Assembly: GCA_016789845.1 (NCBI GenBank)
Contig: JAEUQA010000021.1
Location: 1 to 38,416, forward strand
Direction of reading: 5' to 3'
From: Chromatiales bacterium
GTDB taxonomy: Bacteria > Pseudomonadota > Gammaproteobacteria > Steroidobacterales > GCA-2729495
Length of the DNA: 38,416 bases
The position numbers and the translations under genes were made by a program. Below the pieces are notes generated by a model. It did not search any database. It was given only the letters and a program-made list of their open reading frames with translations, and had not been told where the DNA came from. This document shows positions 32,140 through 38,416 of the stretch, piece after piece (within the stretch, counting starts at the first letter, position 1; each line of letters begins with the position of its first letter).

Positions 32140-33120
32140 GTGGCACGACCGCATATCGAGCCGTACGTCGAACTTGACCATCCGTTCAAGAAATTCGGCG
32201 TTTCCGGCTTCAAGGGCAGCTCCTACAAGGTGCTGTCACTGGACACCGACACCGGTGCCTGCACCCTCAAGGTGCGTTTCGACGGGGGCTTCAAGCGCAA
32301 GCCCGGCCTCAGCTACTCCGACATGGAGATCTTCGTCCTCAACGGCAAGATCAAGGTCGGCAAGCAGACCTGGACCGAGGGCCACTACGCCTTCGTCCCC
32401 GCCGGCATGGCCGTGGGCCAGATCGAGGTTCCCCAGGGGGCCGAGGCACTGCTCATGTTCAACGACAGCGAGCCGAGCTGGGTGGAGTCCGACAAGAACC
32501 ACCAGCTGGCGCTGACGGAGGCCTTCTCGTCGGTCAACAGCTACGAGGACCGCCCCTGGGGCGGCGGCAGCATCGTGTCGCCGTCGGTCGCCACGGGCTG
32601 CCTCATCAAGCTGCTGCACTACGATCCGCTCACCGAGGCGCTCAGCTTCCTCTACTGCATGACGCCGCGCTTCGCCCAGGACAACATCTCCTACCACGAC
32701 AGCGCGGAGGAGTCGTATCACATCTGGGGCACGTCCTGGATGATGCAGTTCGGCGAGCTGCCCACTGGGGGCTATTTCTGGCGCCCACCCTACATCAACC
32801 ACGGTTCCTTCCGTTGCAAGTACGGCACCATCGCCTTCGGCCGGACCGACTCGATCCTGTTCAACTACTTCCACTTCAACCCGTGGACGAACCCGGACGA
32901 GAACAAGCTGCGCGCCGCCGCCAACCTCTACCGCAAGCGCCCGCAGCTCTACGACTGGGTCGCCTCCGACGGCCACAACCACCCGCACGGGCCGCCGGAC
33001 TTCGAGAACCCGGACTACACCAGCGAGCCGCAGGTGCGCATGCTCCACGGCGAGCCCGTGGGCGGCACCGTGAGCCGGAGCAAGGTCGGCACCGGCGGCA
33101 AGGCCCGCAAGAAGAAGTAG
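32140..33120 (+). CDS. Bicupin protein, probably metal-binding
   Basis: A 326-residue protein with two cupin halves. The first has DMEIFVLNGKIKVGKQTW and GHYAFVPAGMAVG; the second has HDSAEESYHIWG, MMQFGELPTGGYFWRPP and INHGSF, where the histidines and glutamates could bind a metal. Bicupins include ureidoglycine aminohydrolase and ring-cleaving or isomerising enzymes, so a role on a pathway intermediate is likely; this sequence does not match a named one that I recognise. The start is GTG at 32140, with AGGAG 9 bases upstream. The basic tail ends GKARKKK. The TAG stop is the first codon of a REP half. A terminator follows, so it is the last gene of the operon. Confidence 0.85.
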   Translation: MARPHIEPYVELDHPFKKFGVSGFKGSSYKVLSLDTDTGACTLKVRFDGGFKRKPGLSYSDMEIFVLNGKIKVGKQTWTEGHYAFVPAGMAVGQIEVPQGAEALLMFNDSEPSWVESDKNHQLALTEAFSSVNSYEDRPWGGGSIVSPSVATGCLIKLLHYDPLTEALSFLYCMTPRFAQDNISYHDSAEESYHIWGTSWMMQFGELPTGGYFWRPPYINHGSFRCKYGTIAFGRTDSILFNYFHFNPWTNPDENKLRAAANLYRKRPQLYDWVASDGHNHPHGPPDFENPDYTSEPQVRMLHGEPVGGTVSRSKVGTGGKARKKK

Positions 33121-33140
33121 GAGCGCCTTCAGGCGCGACC
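33118..33140. repeat. Single REP half at the bicupin stop codon
   Basis: TAGGAGCGCCTTCAGGCGCG plus ACC begins with the TAG stop of the bicupin gene. No inverted partner follows; a terminator hairpin starts 10 bases later. Confidence 0.85.
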
Positions 33141-33150
33141 TGCAGGGAAA

Positions 33151-33176
33151 CGGCGGGCATGATGCCCGCCGTTTTT
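33151..33176 (+). terminator. Rho-independent terminator after the bicupin operon
   Basis: CGGCGGGCA (33151-33159) pairs with TGCCCGCCG (33163-33171), followed by TTTTT. It lies 30 bp past the bicupin stop and directly before the stop of the convergent amidohydrolase gene. The A run on the other side is short, so it is a weaker terminator for the minus strand. Confidence 0.88.
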
Positions 33177-33179
33177 CTT

Positions 33180-34697
33180 TCAGCCGCCTGCCTTCAGCAA
33201 CGCAAAGAACTCCCGGCGCGTGCGCGGCCCGTAGGTCATGAACGTCGGGTCTGGCCGCTCCGCGTTGCGGGCCTTCTCCGTCTGCATGCTGTCGGCGAGG
33301 AACCCCTTGCGGATCTCAGTGGCATCCAAGCCGTACGGCCTGAGGGCGTTGAGGCCGAACACCTTGGCGCGCAGTTCGGGGGTCATGGCCGTGTAGCCGA
33401 ACTTCTCCTGGTATTCCTGGCTGATCTGGAACGTGCGGAAGGCCTGGATCTGGTCCTGGGGCGAGCCGTACCAGATCGAGTCCGTGCCCCAGACGACATT
33501 GTCCTCACCCACGTACCTGAAGAGCTTGCCCATCGCGTGGGCGGCCTCGTTGGGGTCCTTCATCAGGTAGCGCCAGGTGGTGCCCAGCTCCGCATAGACG
33601 TTGCTGTTCGGCTTCACGCCGTTGTCGATCAGGGACCGGATCAGCGAGTCGATGCCGATCTCGTTCCTGCCAGACTCGTGCTTGCCCGGCACGAACTCCG
33701 CGCCGCGGAACTTCAGGTCGTAGCCCGAGTGGTAGATGATGAAGTTGATGTCCGGGTTCTGGCGCGCGGCCTTGCCCACGTCGGCGCAGCCGCCGTACTG
33801 CCGGTTCTTGCCGGTCATGAAGGGTGTGGGCAGCGGCAGGCCCTTGTGGATGCAGATGGTCTTCACGCCCGTCTTGCGCGCCATCTCGATCAGGCGGCCA
33901 CCATTTTCCTCGTCGTCCAGCCACCAGCCCGTCTCGCCGGCCGGGTCGGCCTGGGTATAGGTCTTCCACGCCGCGATCCGCCACTTCTCGGCCAGTTCGG
34001 GCATGCGCTCGATGTCGCCTGGCAGGTTCGGCACGACGCGGCCATGCACGAGCAGCCGGCGACTGCCTTCCAGGGCGTCCACCATCTCCTGGGTGGCCCG
34101 CGCCTCGTCCTGGGTCAGGGGCATGTCCTCGTGAGTGGTGGGCGTGAAGGTGAGCACCGCCATGTCCGTGTCGCTGTCGAGGAACATTTCCTTGACGAAG
34201 GCCTGGCTCGTGAAGCACTTCATGTGCCCGTACTCGGACTTCGGGTCCAGGTAGTCGCACTTGGCCTGGGGCATGAACTTGAGCCCGGTCGCCGTGAGCA
34301 TGTTCGGCGCCTTCCAGTGCTCCAGCGCGTTCACGTGGTGTCCCTGGATGTCGAAGATGAATTCCCGCTTGGCAAGGGATGCGTCGGCCGCGGCCGGGTC
34401 GAGGGCCGCGAGTCGGGGCACGTCGTAGTAGCTCCCGGTCCTGCCCAGCGCCGCGTGGGCCTCGTTGAAGGCCAGCAGGGTGGTGGCGGCGCCGGCGGAG
34501 GTGGTCACGAATTGCCGCCTGCTCATGCCGAGGCGCCGGGCGTTGATCCCGACCTGCTCCATGGCCCGCTGGTTCGCCAGGACGCTATGAGCCGGGAGGG
34601 GCAGGGGGGCGAATTCTCCGTTGGTGGTGGCGTCCAGCTTGATGGGCAACCGGGCGCCTTCCGGGTCGAAGCGGGAAACGTCGTGCTTGCGGGCCAT
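33180..34697 (-). CDS. Amidohydrolase family protein with a twin-arginine signal
   Basis: A 505-residue protein of the amidohydrolase-2 family (TIM-barrel metal hydrolases and decarboxylases). Around residue 50 a twin-arginine motif (MSRRQFVTTSAG) starts a hydrophobic signal ending in NEAHA, so a long n-region precedes the Tat signal. Barrel motifs are FIFDIQGHHVN, ICIHKGLP, INFIIYHSG and VVWGTDSIWYG, the last holding the conserved metal-site aspartate. The usual HxH near the N-terminus reads GHH, slightly altered. The start at 34697 has GGAGC 8 bases upstream; a later ATG just before SRRQ is possible. The gene converges on the bicupin operon and is divergent from the alpha/beta hydrolase lipoprotein. 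Substrate unknown. Confidence 0.88.
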   Translation of the reverse strand: MARKHDVSRFDPEGARLPIKLDATTNGEFAPLPLPAHSVLANQRAMEQVGINARRLGMSRRQFVTTSAGAATTLLAFNEAHAALGRTGSYYDVPRLAALDPAAADASLAKREFIFDIQGHHVNALEHWKAPNMLTATGLKFMPQAKCDYLDPKSEYGHMKCFTSQAFVKEMFLDSDTDMAVLTFTPTTHEDMPLTQDEARATQEMVDALEGSRRLLVHGRVVPNLPGDIERMPELAEKWRIAAWKTYTQADPAGETGWWLDDEENGGRLIEMARKTGVKTICIHKGLPLPTPFMTGKNRQYGGCADVGKAARQNPDINFIIYHSGYDLKFRGAEFVPGKHESGRNEIGIDSLIRSLIDNGVKPNSNVYAELGTTWRYLMKDPNEAAHAMGKLFRYVGEDNVVWGTDSIWYGSPQDQIQAFRTFQISQEYQEKFGYTAMTPELRAKVFGLNALRPYGLDATEIRKGFLADSMQTEKARNAERPDPTFMTYGPRTRREFFALLKAGG

Positions 34698-34837
34698 CAG
34701 TTGTGCTCCGTGCCTGGCAATGGAGGGTTGCCCCGACCTTAGCCTATCCACCCGGGGGTCGCACCCTGCGCTTTCACGGGTGCCGCGGCGTGGCCATCGG
34801 TTAGCATCGCAGCGGGCCGTCCCGGGGAAACCCCACC

Positions 34838-35824
34838 GTGCTGTACCGAAGCGTGCGCCTCCTCTTGCCGATGCTCTGCCTGTCGTCGCTGGTGGGCTGC
34901 GCAGCCGCCGGACCCTATGTCGCGGACCTGTCCGGCGGTGCACCGGGAGCCCACGCCATCGGTTGGGCCGACGACCTCACGCTGCACGATCCGGCCCAAC
35001 CCCGGGACATCCGCCTGCGGGTTGCCTACCCGAAATCGCCTGGCCGGTACCCGGTCGTCGTGTTCTCCCACGGCGCCTTCTGCTACCCGCAACTCTACGC
35101 CGCCATCACGGACCACTGGGTGTCCCGCGGCTACGTGGTCGTGCTGCCCGAGCACCCGGACTCGCCCAACCTCCAGCCGCCCCTCCGCCCCGACCAGATG
35201 GGCGGCCTCACGGCCACGCGCATCGCCGACCTCAATTTCATCCTCGGCCATCTCGACGAGATCGCCGCCGCCGCCGGCATCCCGGGCCAGCTGGATACGG
35301 ACCGCCTGGCCGTGGCGGGGCATTCCTACGGCACGGTCATCGCCATGGCGAAGGCGGGGCTCTGGATCCGGACCCCGGACGGCGGCCGGCGCCAGTACCG
35401 GGACCCGCGCATCCGGGGCGCGGTGCTCATGAGCGGCGTCGGGCAGATGGACGAGATGATGGCCCCCGATGCGTTCAGCGGTCTCGCCATACCCCTGATC
35501 GCGACCGGGGGCACGCTGGACGTGGGCAACACCGGCGGCCCGGTCATCCACCCCTGGGAGTGGCGGATGTCGCCGTACACGCTGGCGCCGCCCGGTGACA
35601 AGTACAGCGTGGTGCTGGAGAACGGCGATCATTACCTCGGCGGGGTGATCTGCAGGGCTGACCGCGGTGGTGAGGACGATCCGGCGGGTGCCGCCATCGA
35701 CGCCGGCCTCACGCTGGCCTTTCTCGACGCCTACGTGAAGGAGGATGCGCGAGCGATGCGCTTCCTCGCCACCGCCGACGTGCCCGCGCTCACGGCGGGC
35801 CGCGCCCGTTTCTCCCGGAAGTAA
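34838..35824 (+). CDS. Alpha/beta hydrolase lipoprotein
   Basis: A 328-residue hydrolase. The lipobox LVGC puts the lipid on Cys21. The mature enzyme has the oxyanion region VVFSHGAFCY and the nucleophile elbow GHSYG (Ser164); it resembles the PAF-acetylhydrolase/dienelactone hydrolase-like group. A catalytic histidine is likely in GDHYLGG. The start is GTG at 34838. The gene is followed 3 bp later by an MFS transporter, so they are one operon. It would hydrolyse an ester or amide on the outer face of the inner membrane or in the outer membrane; the substrate is not evident. The 140-bp gap upstream shows no strong promoter. Confidence 0.88.
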   Translation: MLYRSVRLLLPMLCLSSLVGCAAAGPYVADLSGGAPGAHAIGWADDLTLHDPAQPRDIRLRVAYPKSPGRYPVVVFSHGAFCYPQLYAAITDHWVSRGYVVVLPEHPDSPNLQPPLRPDQMGGLTATRIADLNFILGHLDEIAAAAGIPGQLDTDRLAVAGHSYGTVIAMAKAGLWIRTPDGGRRQYRDPRIRGAVLMSGVGQMDEMMAPDAFSGLAIPLIATGGTLDVGNTGGPVIHPWEWRMSPYTLAPPGDKYSVVLENGDHYLGGVICRADRGGEDDPAGAAIDAGLTLAFLDAYVKEDARAMRFLATADVPALTAGRARFSRK

Positions 35825-35827
35825 CGC

Positions 35828-37021
35828 ATGCCCGTCCTGCTCGTCACCATCCTCCTGTCCGGCATGGGCTTCGGCCTCATCCTGCCCGGCTTTCCCTTCG
35901 TCGCGGAAAAGCTGGGCGTTCCCCACTGGGCCGGGCCGATGGTCCTCGGGCTGTATGCCATCGGCCAGTTCATTGCCACGCCGTTCTGGGGCCGCTACAG
36001 CGACCGCTTCGGCCGGCGGCCCCTGCTCATCGGCAGCATCGCGGGCGGCATGGTCGGGCATCTCATCTGCGCCTTCGCGCCGGATCCCTGGACCCTGTCC
36101 TTCGGCCGCCTGCTCACGGGGCTCATGGGCGGCAACATACCGGTGGCCATGGCCTACGCGTCGGACATCTCGCCGCCGGAGCAGCGGGCGAAGACGCTCG
36201 GTACCGTGGGCGCGTCGCTCTCGCTCGGGTTCATCGTCGGCCCGCTCATCGGCGGGTTGCTCGGGGGCAAGGACGCTGCCTCGGCGACGCTGCTCTGGCC
36301 GGGGCTTGCCGCGGCGGCGGTGTGCCTCATGGCCATCACCGGCGCGTTCTTGTATCTCAAGGAAAGCCTCCCGCTGGAGAAGCGGGCCGCCGCCAGGCCG
36401 GCGGGCGCACCCGGTGGCGGCCTGGCGGACTTCAGGCAGGTGGTCCGGCGCCCGGTACTGGGCCAGCTCCTCGCCGTGGGCTTCCTTGCCTACCTGGCCA
36501 TGGCCGCCTTCGAGACCAACTTTCCCTTCTGGGCGGGCGACCGGTTCGGCTGGGGCCCGCGGGAGATTGGCCTCTCCTTCACCTACCTGGCCGTGCTGGT
36601 GGTGACCACCCAGGGCGTGCTCGTCGGTCCCCTCGTGAAGCGCTTCGGTGAAAAGCTCCTGCTGATCACCGGCCTCAGTTCCTACGTCGTCGGCCTGCTG
36701 GTCATGACCCAGTCGCTGTTCTGGGGGGTGATGCTGTTCGGCATCACCTTCACGACCACCGGCAGCGCCCTGTACATGACGACCATGAACAGTCTGGTGT
36801 CGAAGCAGGCCGGCGACTCGGAGCGGGGCCTGGTCCTGGGCACCTTCAACACGGCAAGCTGGCTGGGCCGGGCCCTGGGTCCCGGGATGATCGCCCTGCT
36901 GGGCCTGGCGGGCCTCGGTCGGGACGCACCGCTGTTTGCAGCGGCGCTCCTTATGTTGCCCTGTATCGTGATCATGCGCGGACTCCGGTCCCGGGCCGCG
37001 GGCGTTCAGTCTGCGGACTGA
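35828..37021 (+). CDS. MFS transporter (DHA1/TetA-like)
   Basis: A 397-residue carrier with about 12 predicted membrane helices. The motif between helices 2 and 3 reads GRYSDRFGRRPLLIGS, and the first helix GMGFGLILPGFPFVAEKLG is typical of drug:proton antiporters of the TetA/DHA1 type. Next to a hydrolase and a Rieske oxygenase, it more probably moves a pathway substrate or a toxic intermediate than an antibiotic, but this is inference. Its ATG is 3 bp after the hydrolase stop, so translation is coupled. It ends 77 bp before the second Rieske gene, which has its own promoter. Confidence 0.9.
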   Translation: MPVLLVTILLSGMGFGLILPGFPFVAEKLGVPHWAGPMVLGLYAIGQFIATPFWGRYSDRFGRRPLLIGSIAGGMVGHLICAFAPDPWTLSFGRLLTGLMGGNIPVAMAYASDISPPEQRAKTLGTVGASLSLGFIVGPLIGGLLGGKDAASATLLWPGLAAAAVCLMAITGAFLYLKESLPLEKRAAARPAGAPGGGLADFRQVVRRPVLGQLLAVGFLAYLAMAAFETNFPFWAGDRFGWGPREIGLSFTYLAVLVVTTQGVLVGPLVKRFGEKLLLITGLSSYVVGLLVMTQSLFWGVMLFGITFTTTGSALYMTTMNSLVSKQAGDSERGLVLGTFNTASWLGRALGPGMIALLGLAGLGRDAPLFAAALLMLPCIVIMRGLRSRAAGVQSAD

Positions 37022-37038
37022 CCCGGATCCCGGAACGC

Positions 37039-37067
37039 TTGGCGGCCGGCGCCAGTCGGCCTATAGT
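37039..37067 (+). promoter_or_regulatory. Sigma-70-like promoter of the second Rieske gene
   Basis: TTGGCG (37039-37044) and TATAGT (37062-37067) are separated by 17 bp, the ideal spacing; the start codon is 31 bp further. It is the best sigma-70 match I found in the window and suggests the second Rieske gene can be expressed apart from the MFS operon. Confidence 0.65.
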
Positions 37068-37098
37068 TCCGTCCAGTTAAAGCACTGGTGAAGCGCCC

Positions 37099-38259
37099 AT
37101 GTACATCAATTTCTGGTACCCGATGACGACCACCGCCGAGTTGACCGACAAGCCCCTCAAGGTGCGGGCGCTGGGCCAGGATTTCGTGGTGTTCCGCGAC
37201 ACCCAGGGCAAGGCCAACTGCCTCGCCAACATCTGCACCCACCGGGGCGGCTCGCTGGCCGGCGGCAAGGTGAAGGGCGACTGCATCCAGTGCCCGTACC
37301 ACGGGTGGCAGTTCGATGGCGAGGGAAACTGCAAGAAGATTCCCTCGCTCGGTTCCAATGCCACGATTCCCGGCCGCACCCGGATCGATGCCTATCCGGT
37401 GGATGAGCGCTATGGCCTGGTCTTTGCGTTCCTCGGCGATCTACCCGAGGCTGAGCGCCCCCCGATCCTCCCGGTGAAGGAGTGGGAGCAGGAAGGCTGG
37501 CGGTCGACGCTGCAGCATTTCCAGATCAACGGCTACTACGAGCGCTCCATCGAGAACGGCGTGGACCCCGCGCACAACGAGTACGTGCATGACACCCACG
37601 GCTTCAGCGGCGAGCGCGAAGAGGAATACAAGATCGGCGACATGCGCATCGAGGACGGTGGCATCTGGGGCAAGGGCTTCTGGCACACATTCCAGGCTCC
37701 GCCGCTGCAGGGCGACCTCAAGAAGTACCGGCCGGGCGAGGGCACGCTGGATGCCGGCACCGGCTATCACGGCACCAACATGGTGTGGACCTACATCCAC
37801 CCGGGGCCGAACTTCTACATCCACCAGTACCTCTACGAGCGCCCCATCGACGACAAGTCCACGCACCTCTACCTGGTCTGCGCACGCAACTTCTCGCTGG
37901 AGCCAAAGTCCGACGCCTACGTGGTCGAGCGCAACCAGTACGTGGCAAACCAGGACGTCAAGATCATCGAGAACCTGAATCCGCCCATCACCCCGGACAA
38001 GAACACCAGGGAGTTCATGGTCCCGTCCGACTCCGTGATCCTCGATTACCGGGCCAAGCAGAAAGAGTGGGCGGCCAAGGGCTGGAAGATCGACCTGGAG
38101 GAGGTCGAGCGCAACAACCGCCGCGTCGCCTACGCCATTCCGAGCCCCGCCCGCCGGCAGACCAAGGGGTGGGTCCTGGACCCGATCCCGCTCGTGGACG
38201 GGGCGAAGTTCGCTGAGAAGGGTGACCTGAAGGCGGTTGGCGGCCAGACAGCCGGCTAG
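37099..38259 (+). CDS. Rieske [2Fe-2S] ring-hydroxylating oxygenase alpha subunit, copy 2
   Basis: A 386-residue paralog of the protein at 5871, with ligands at the same residue numbers: Rieske C46, H48, C65, H68, and iron-site D156, H159, H164 (DPAHNEYVH). The two align without gaps over at least the first 170 residues (VKGD, CPYHGWQFDG, IPSLG, LGDLPEAERP). They differ most where the substrate pocket is expected (after residue 170) and in the C-terminal tail, which is longer here. Two related oxygenases with different pockets suggest successive or alternative substrates. It has its own promoter. As for copy 1, no electron-transfer partner is encoded nearby. Confidence 0.94.
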   Translation: MYINFWYPMTTTAELTDKPLKVRALGQDFVVFRDTQGKANCLANICTHRGGSLAGGKVKGDCIQCPYHGWQFDGEGNCKKIPSLGSNATIPGRTRIDAYPVDERYGLVFAFLGDLPEAERPPILPVKEWEQEGWRSTLQHFQINGYYERSIENGVDPAHNEYVHDTHGFSGEREEEYKIGDMRIEDGGIWGKGFWHTFQAPPLQGDLKKYRPGEGTLDAGTGYHGTNMVWTYIHPGPNFYIHQYLYERPIDDKSTHLYLVCARNFSLEPKSDAYVVERNQYVANQDVKIIENLNPPITPDKNTREFMVPSDSVILDYRAKQKEWAAKGWKIDLEEVERNNRRVAYAIPSPARRQTKGWVLDPIPLVDGAKFAEKGDLKAVGGQTAG

Positions 38260-38416
38260 CTCTCTGCTGCTCCAGGAGGAGCACCGAGCGGCGCGGGCGG
38301 GGGGCCCGCGGGCGACCGGGGCTGGCGCCAGGGGGCGGGCCGGGGGGGCCCCCGGCGCGCCCGCCCACGGTTGTAGTGGCAGTTGACCCAACATGTAATT
38401 GGGAAAAGAGAGGAGA
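38260..38416. other. Non-coding end of the window with abrupt base-composition change
   Basis: A short hairpin TGCTCC/GGAGCA follows the Rieske stop. Then about 100 bases are almost pure G and C, with long G and C runs and an imperfect inverted repeat, and the last about 45 bases turn A/T-rich. No gene or clear signal is seen. The GC run may be real or may be poor sequence at a contig end. Confidence 0.5.

Noticed and set aside
32814..34742. Open frame of 642 residues on the plus strand across the bicupin end and the amidohydrolase
   Set aside because: It runs through a strong terminator and is antisense to the amidohydrolase with its Tat signal and barrel motifs.

Overview
The window is high-GC, gene-dense bacterial DNA, most likely from a gammaproteobacterium of the Xanthomonadales/Nevskiales/Steroidobacterales kind. 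Four things point there: a REP family of the GTAGGAGCGGC-type hairpin, an ErpA gene overlapping a Grx4-rhodanese fusion, an LdtD/MepK pair, and both GlyGly-CTERM and PEP-CTERM sorting tails. The species-level guess is inference. No rRNA, tRNA or CRISPR array was seen, and no gap between genes exceeds 300 bases.

Layout. 1-10239: a flavin amine oxidase and a secreted RTX/hydrolase protein with a GlyGly-CTERM tail (minus strand), then a plus-strand run of two exported TolB-like beta-propellers, a Rieske oxygenase and two tandem oligopeptide-binding proteins. 10178-21039 is mostly housekeeping and envelope: a membrane-anchored hypothetical, a Sel1-repeat protein, MepK-like and LdtD-like murein enzymes, an exported chelatase-like protein, a DUF4397 lipoprotein, Grx4-rhodanese plus ErpA, a sugar-kinase-like phosphotransferase, a VapBC-type toxin-antitoxin pair and a PEP-CTERM protein. 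21204-38259 looks catabolic: MFS transporter, c-heme flavoprotein lipoprotein, molybdenum hydroxylase (IorB-like), TonB-dependent receptor, an unknown 210-residue protein, an isochorismatase-fold amidase, a PuuE-like deacetylase/allantoinase, an 88-residue unknown, a bicupin, an amidohydrolase, an alpha/beta hydrolase lipoprotein, another MFS transporter and a second Rieske oxygenase closely similar to the first.

How the genes may work together (inference): receptor and MFS carriers for uptake or export, Rieske and molybdenum oxygenation or hydroxylation, then hydrolysis of C-N and ester bonds. The substrate is unknown. No ferredoxin or reductase for the Rieske proteins, and no 2Fe-2S small subunit for the molybdenum enzyme, is encoded here.

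The most unusual signal is a REP hairpin family scattered through the window. Copies supply the stop codons of four genes, the last 12 residues of the molybdenum enzyme, the signal-peptide region of both oligopeptide-binding proteins, and a short loop of the flavoprotein. A perfect 16-bp palindrome between the flavoprotein and the molybdenum enzyme is a strong candidate operator.
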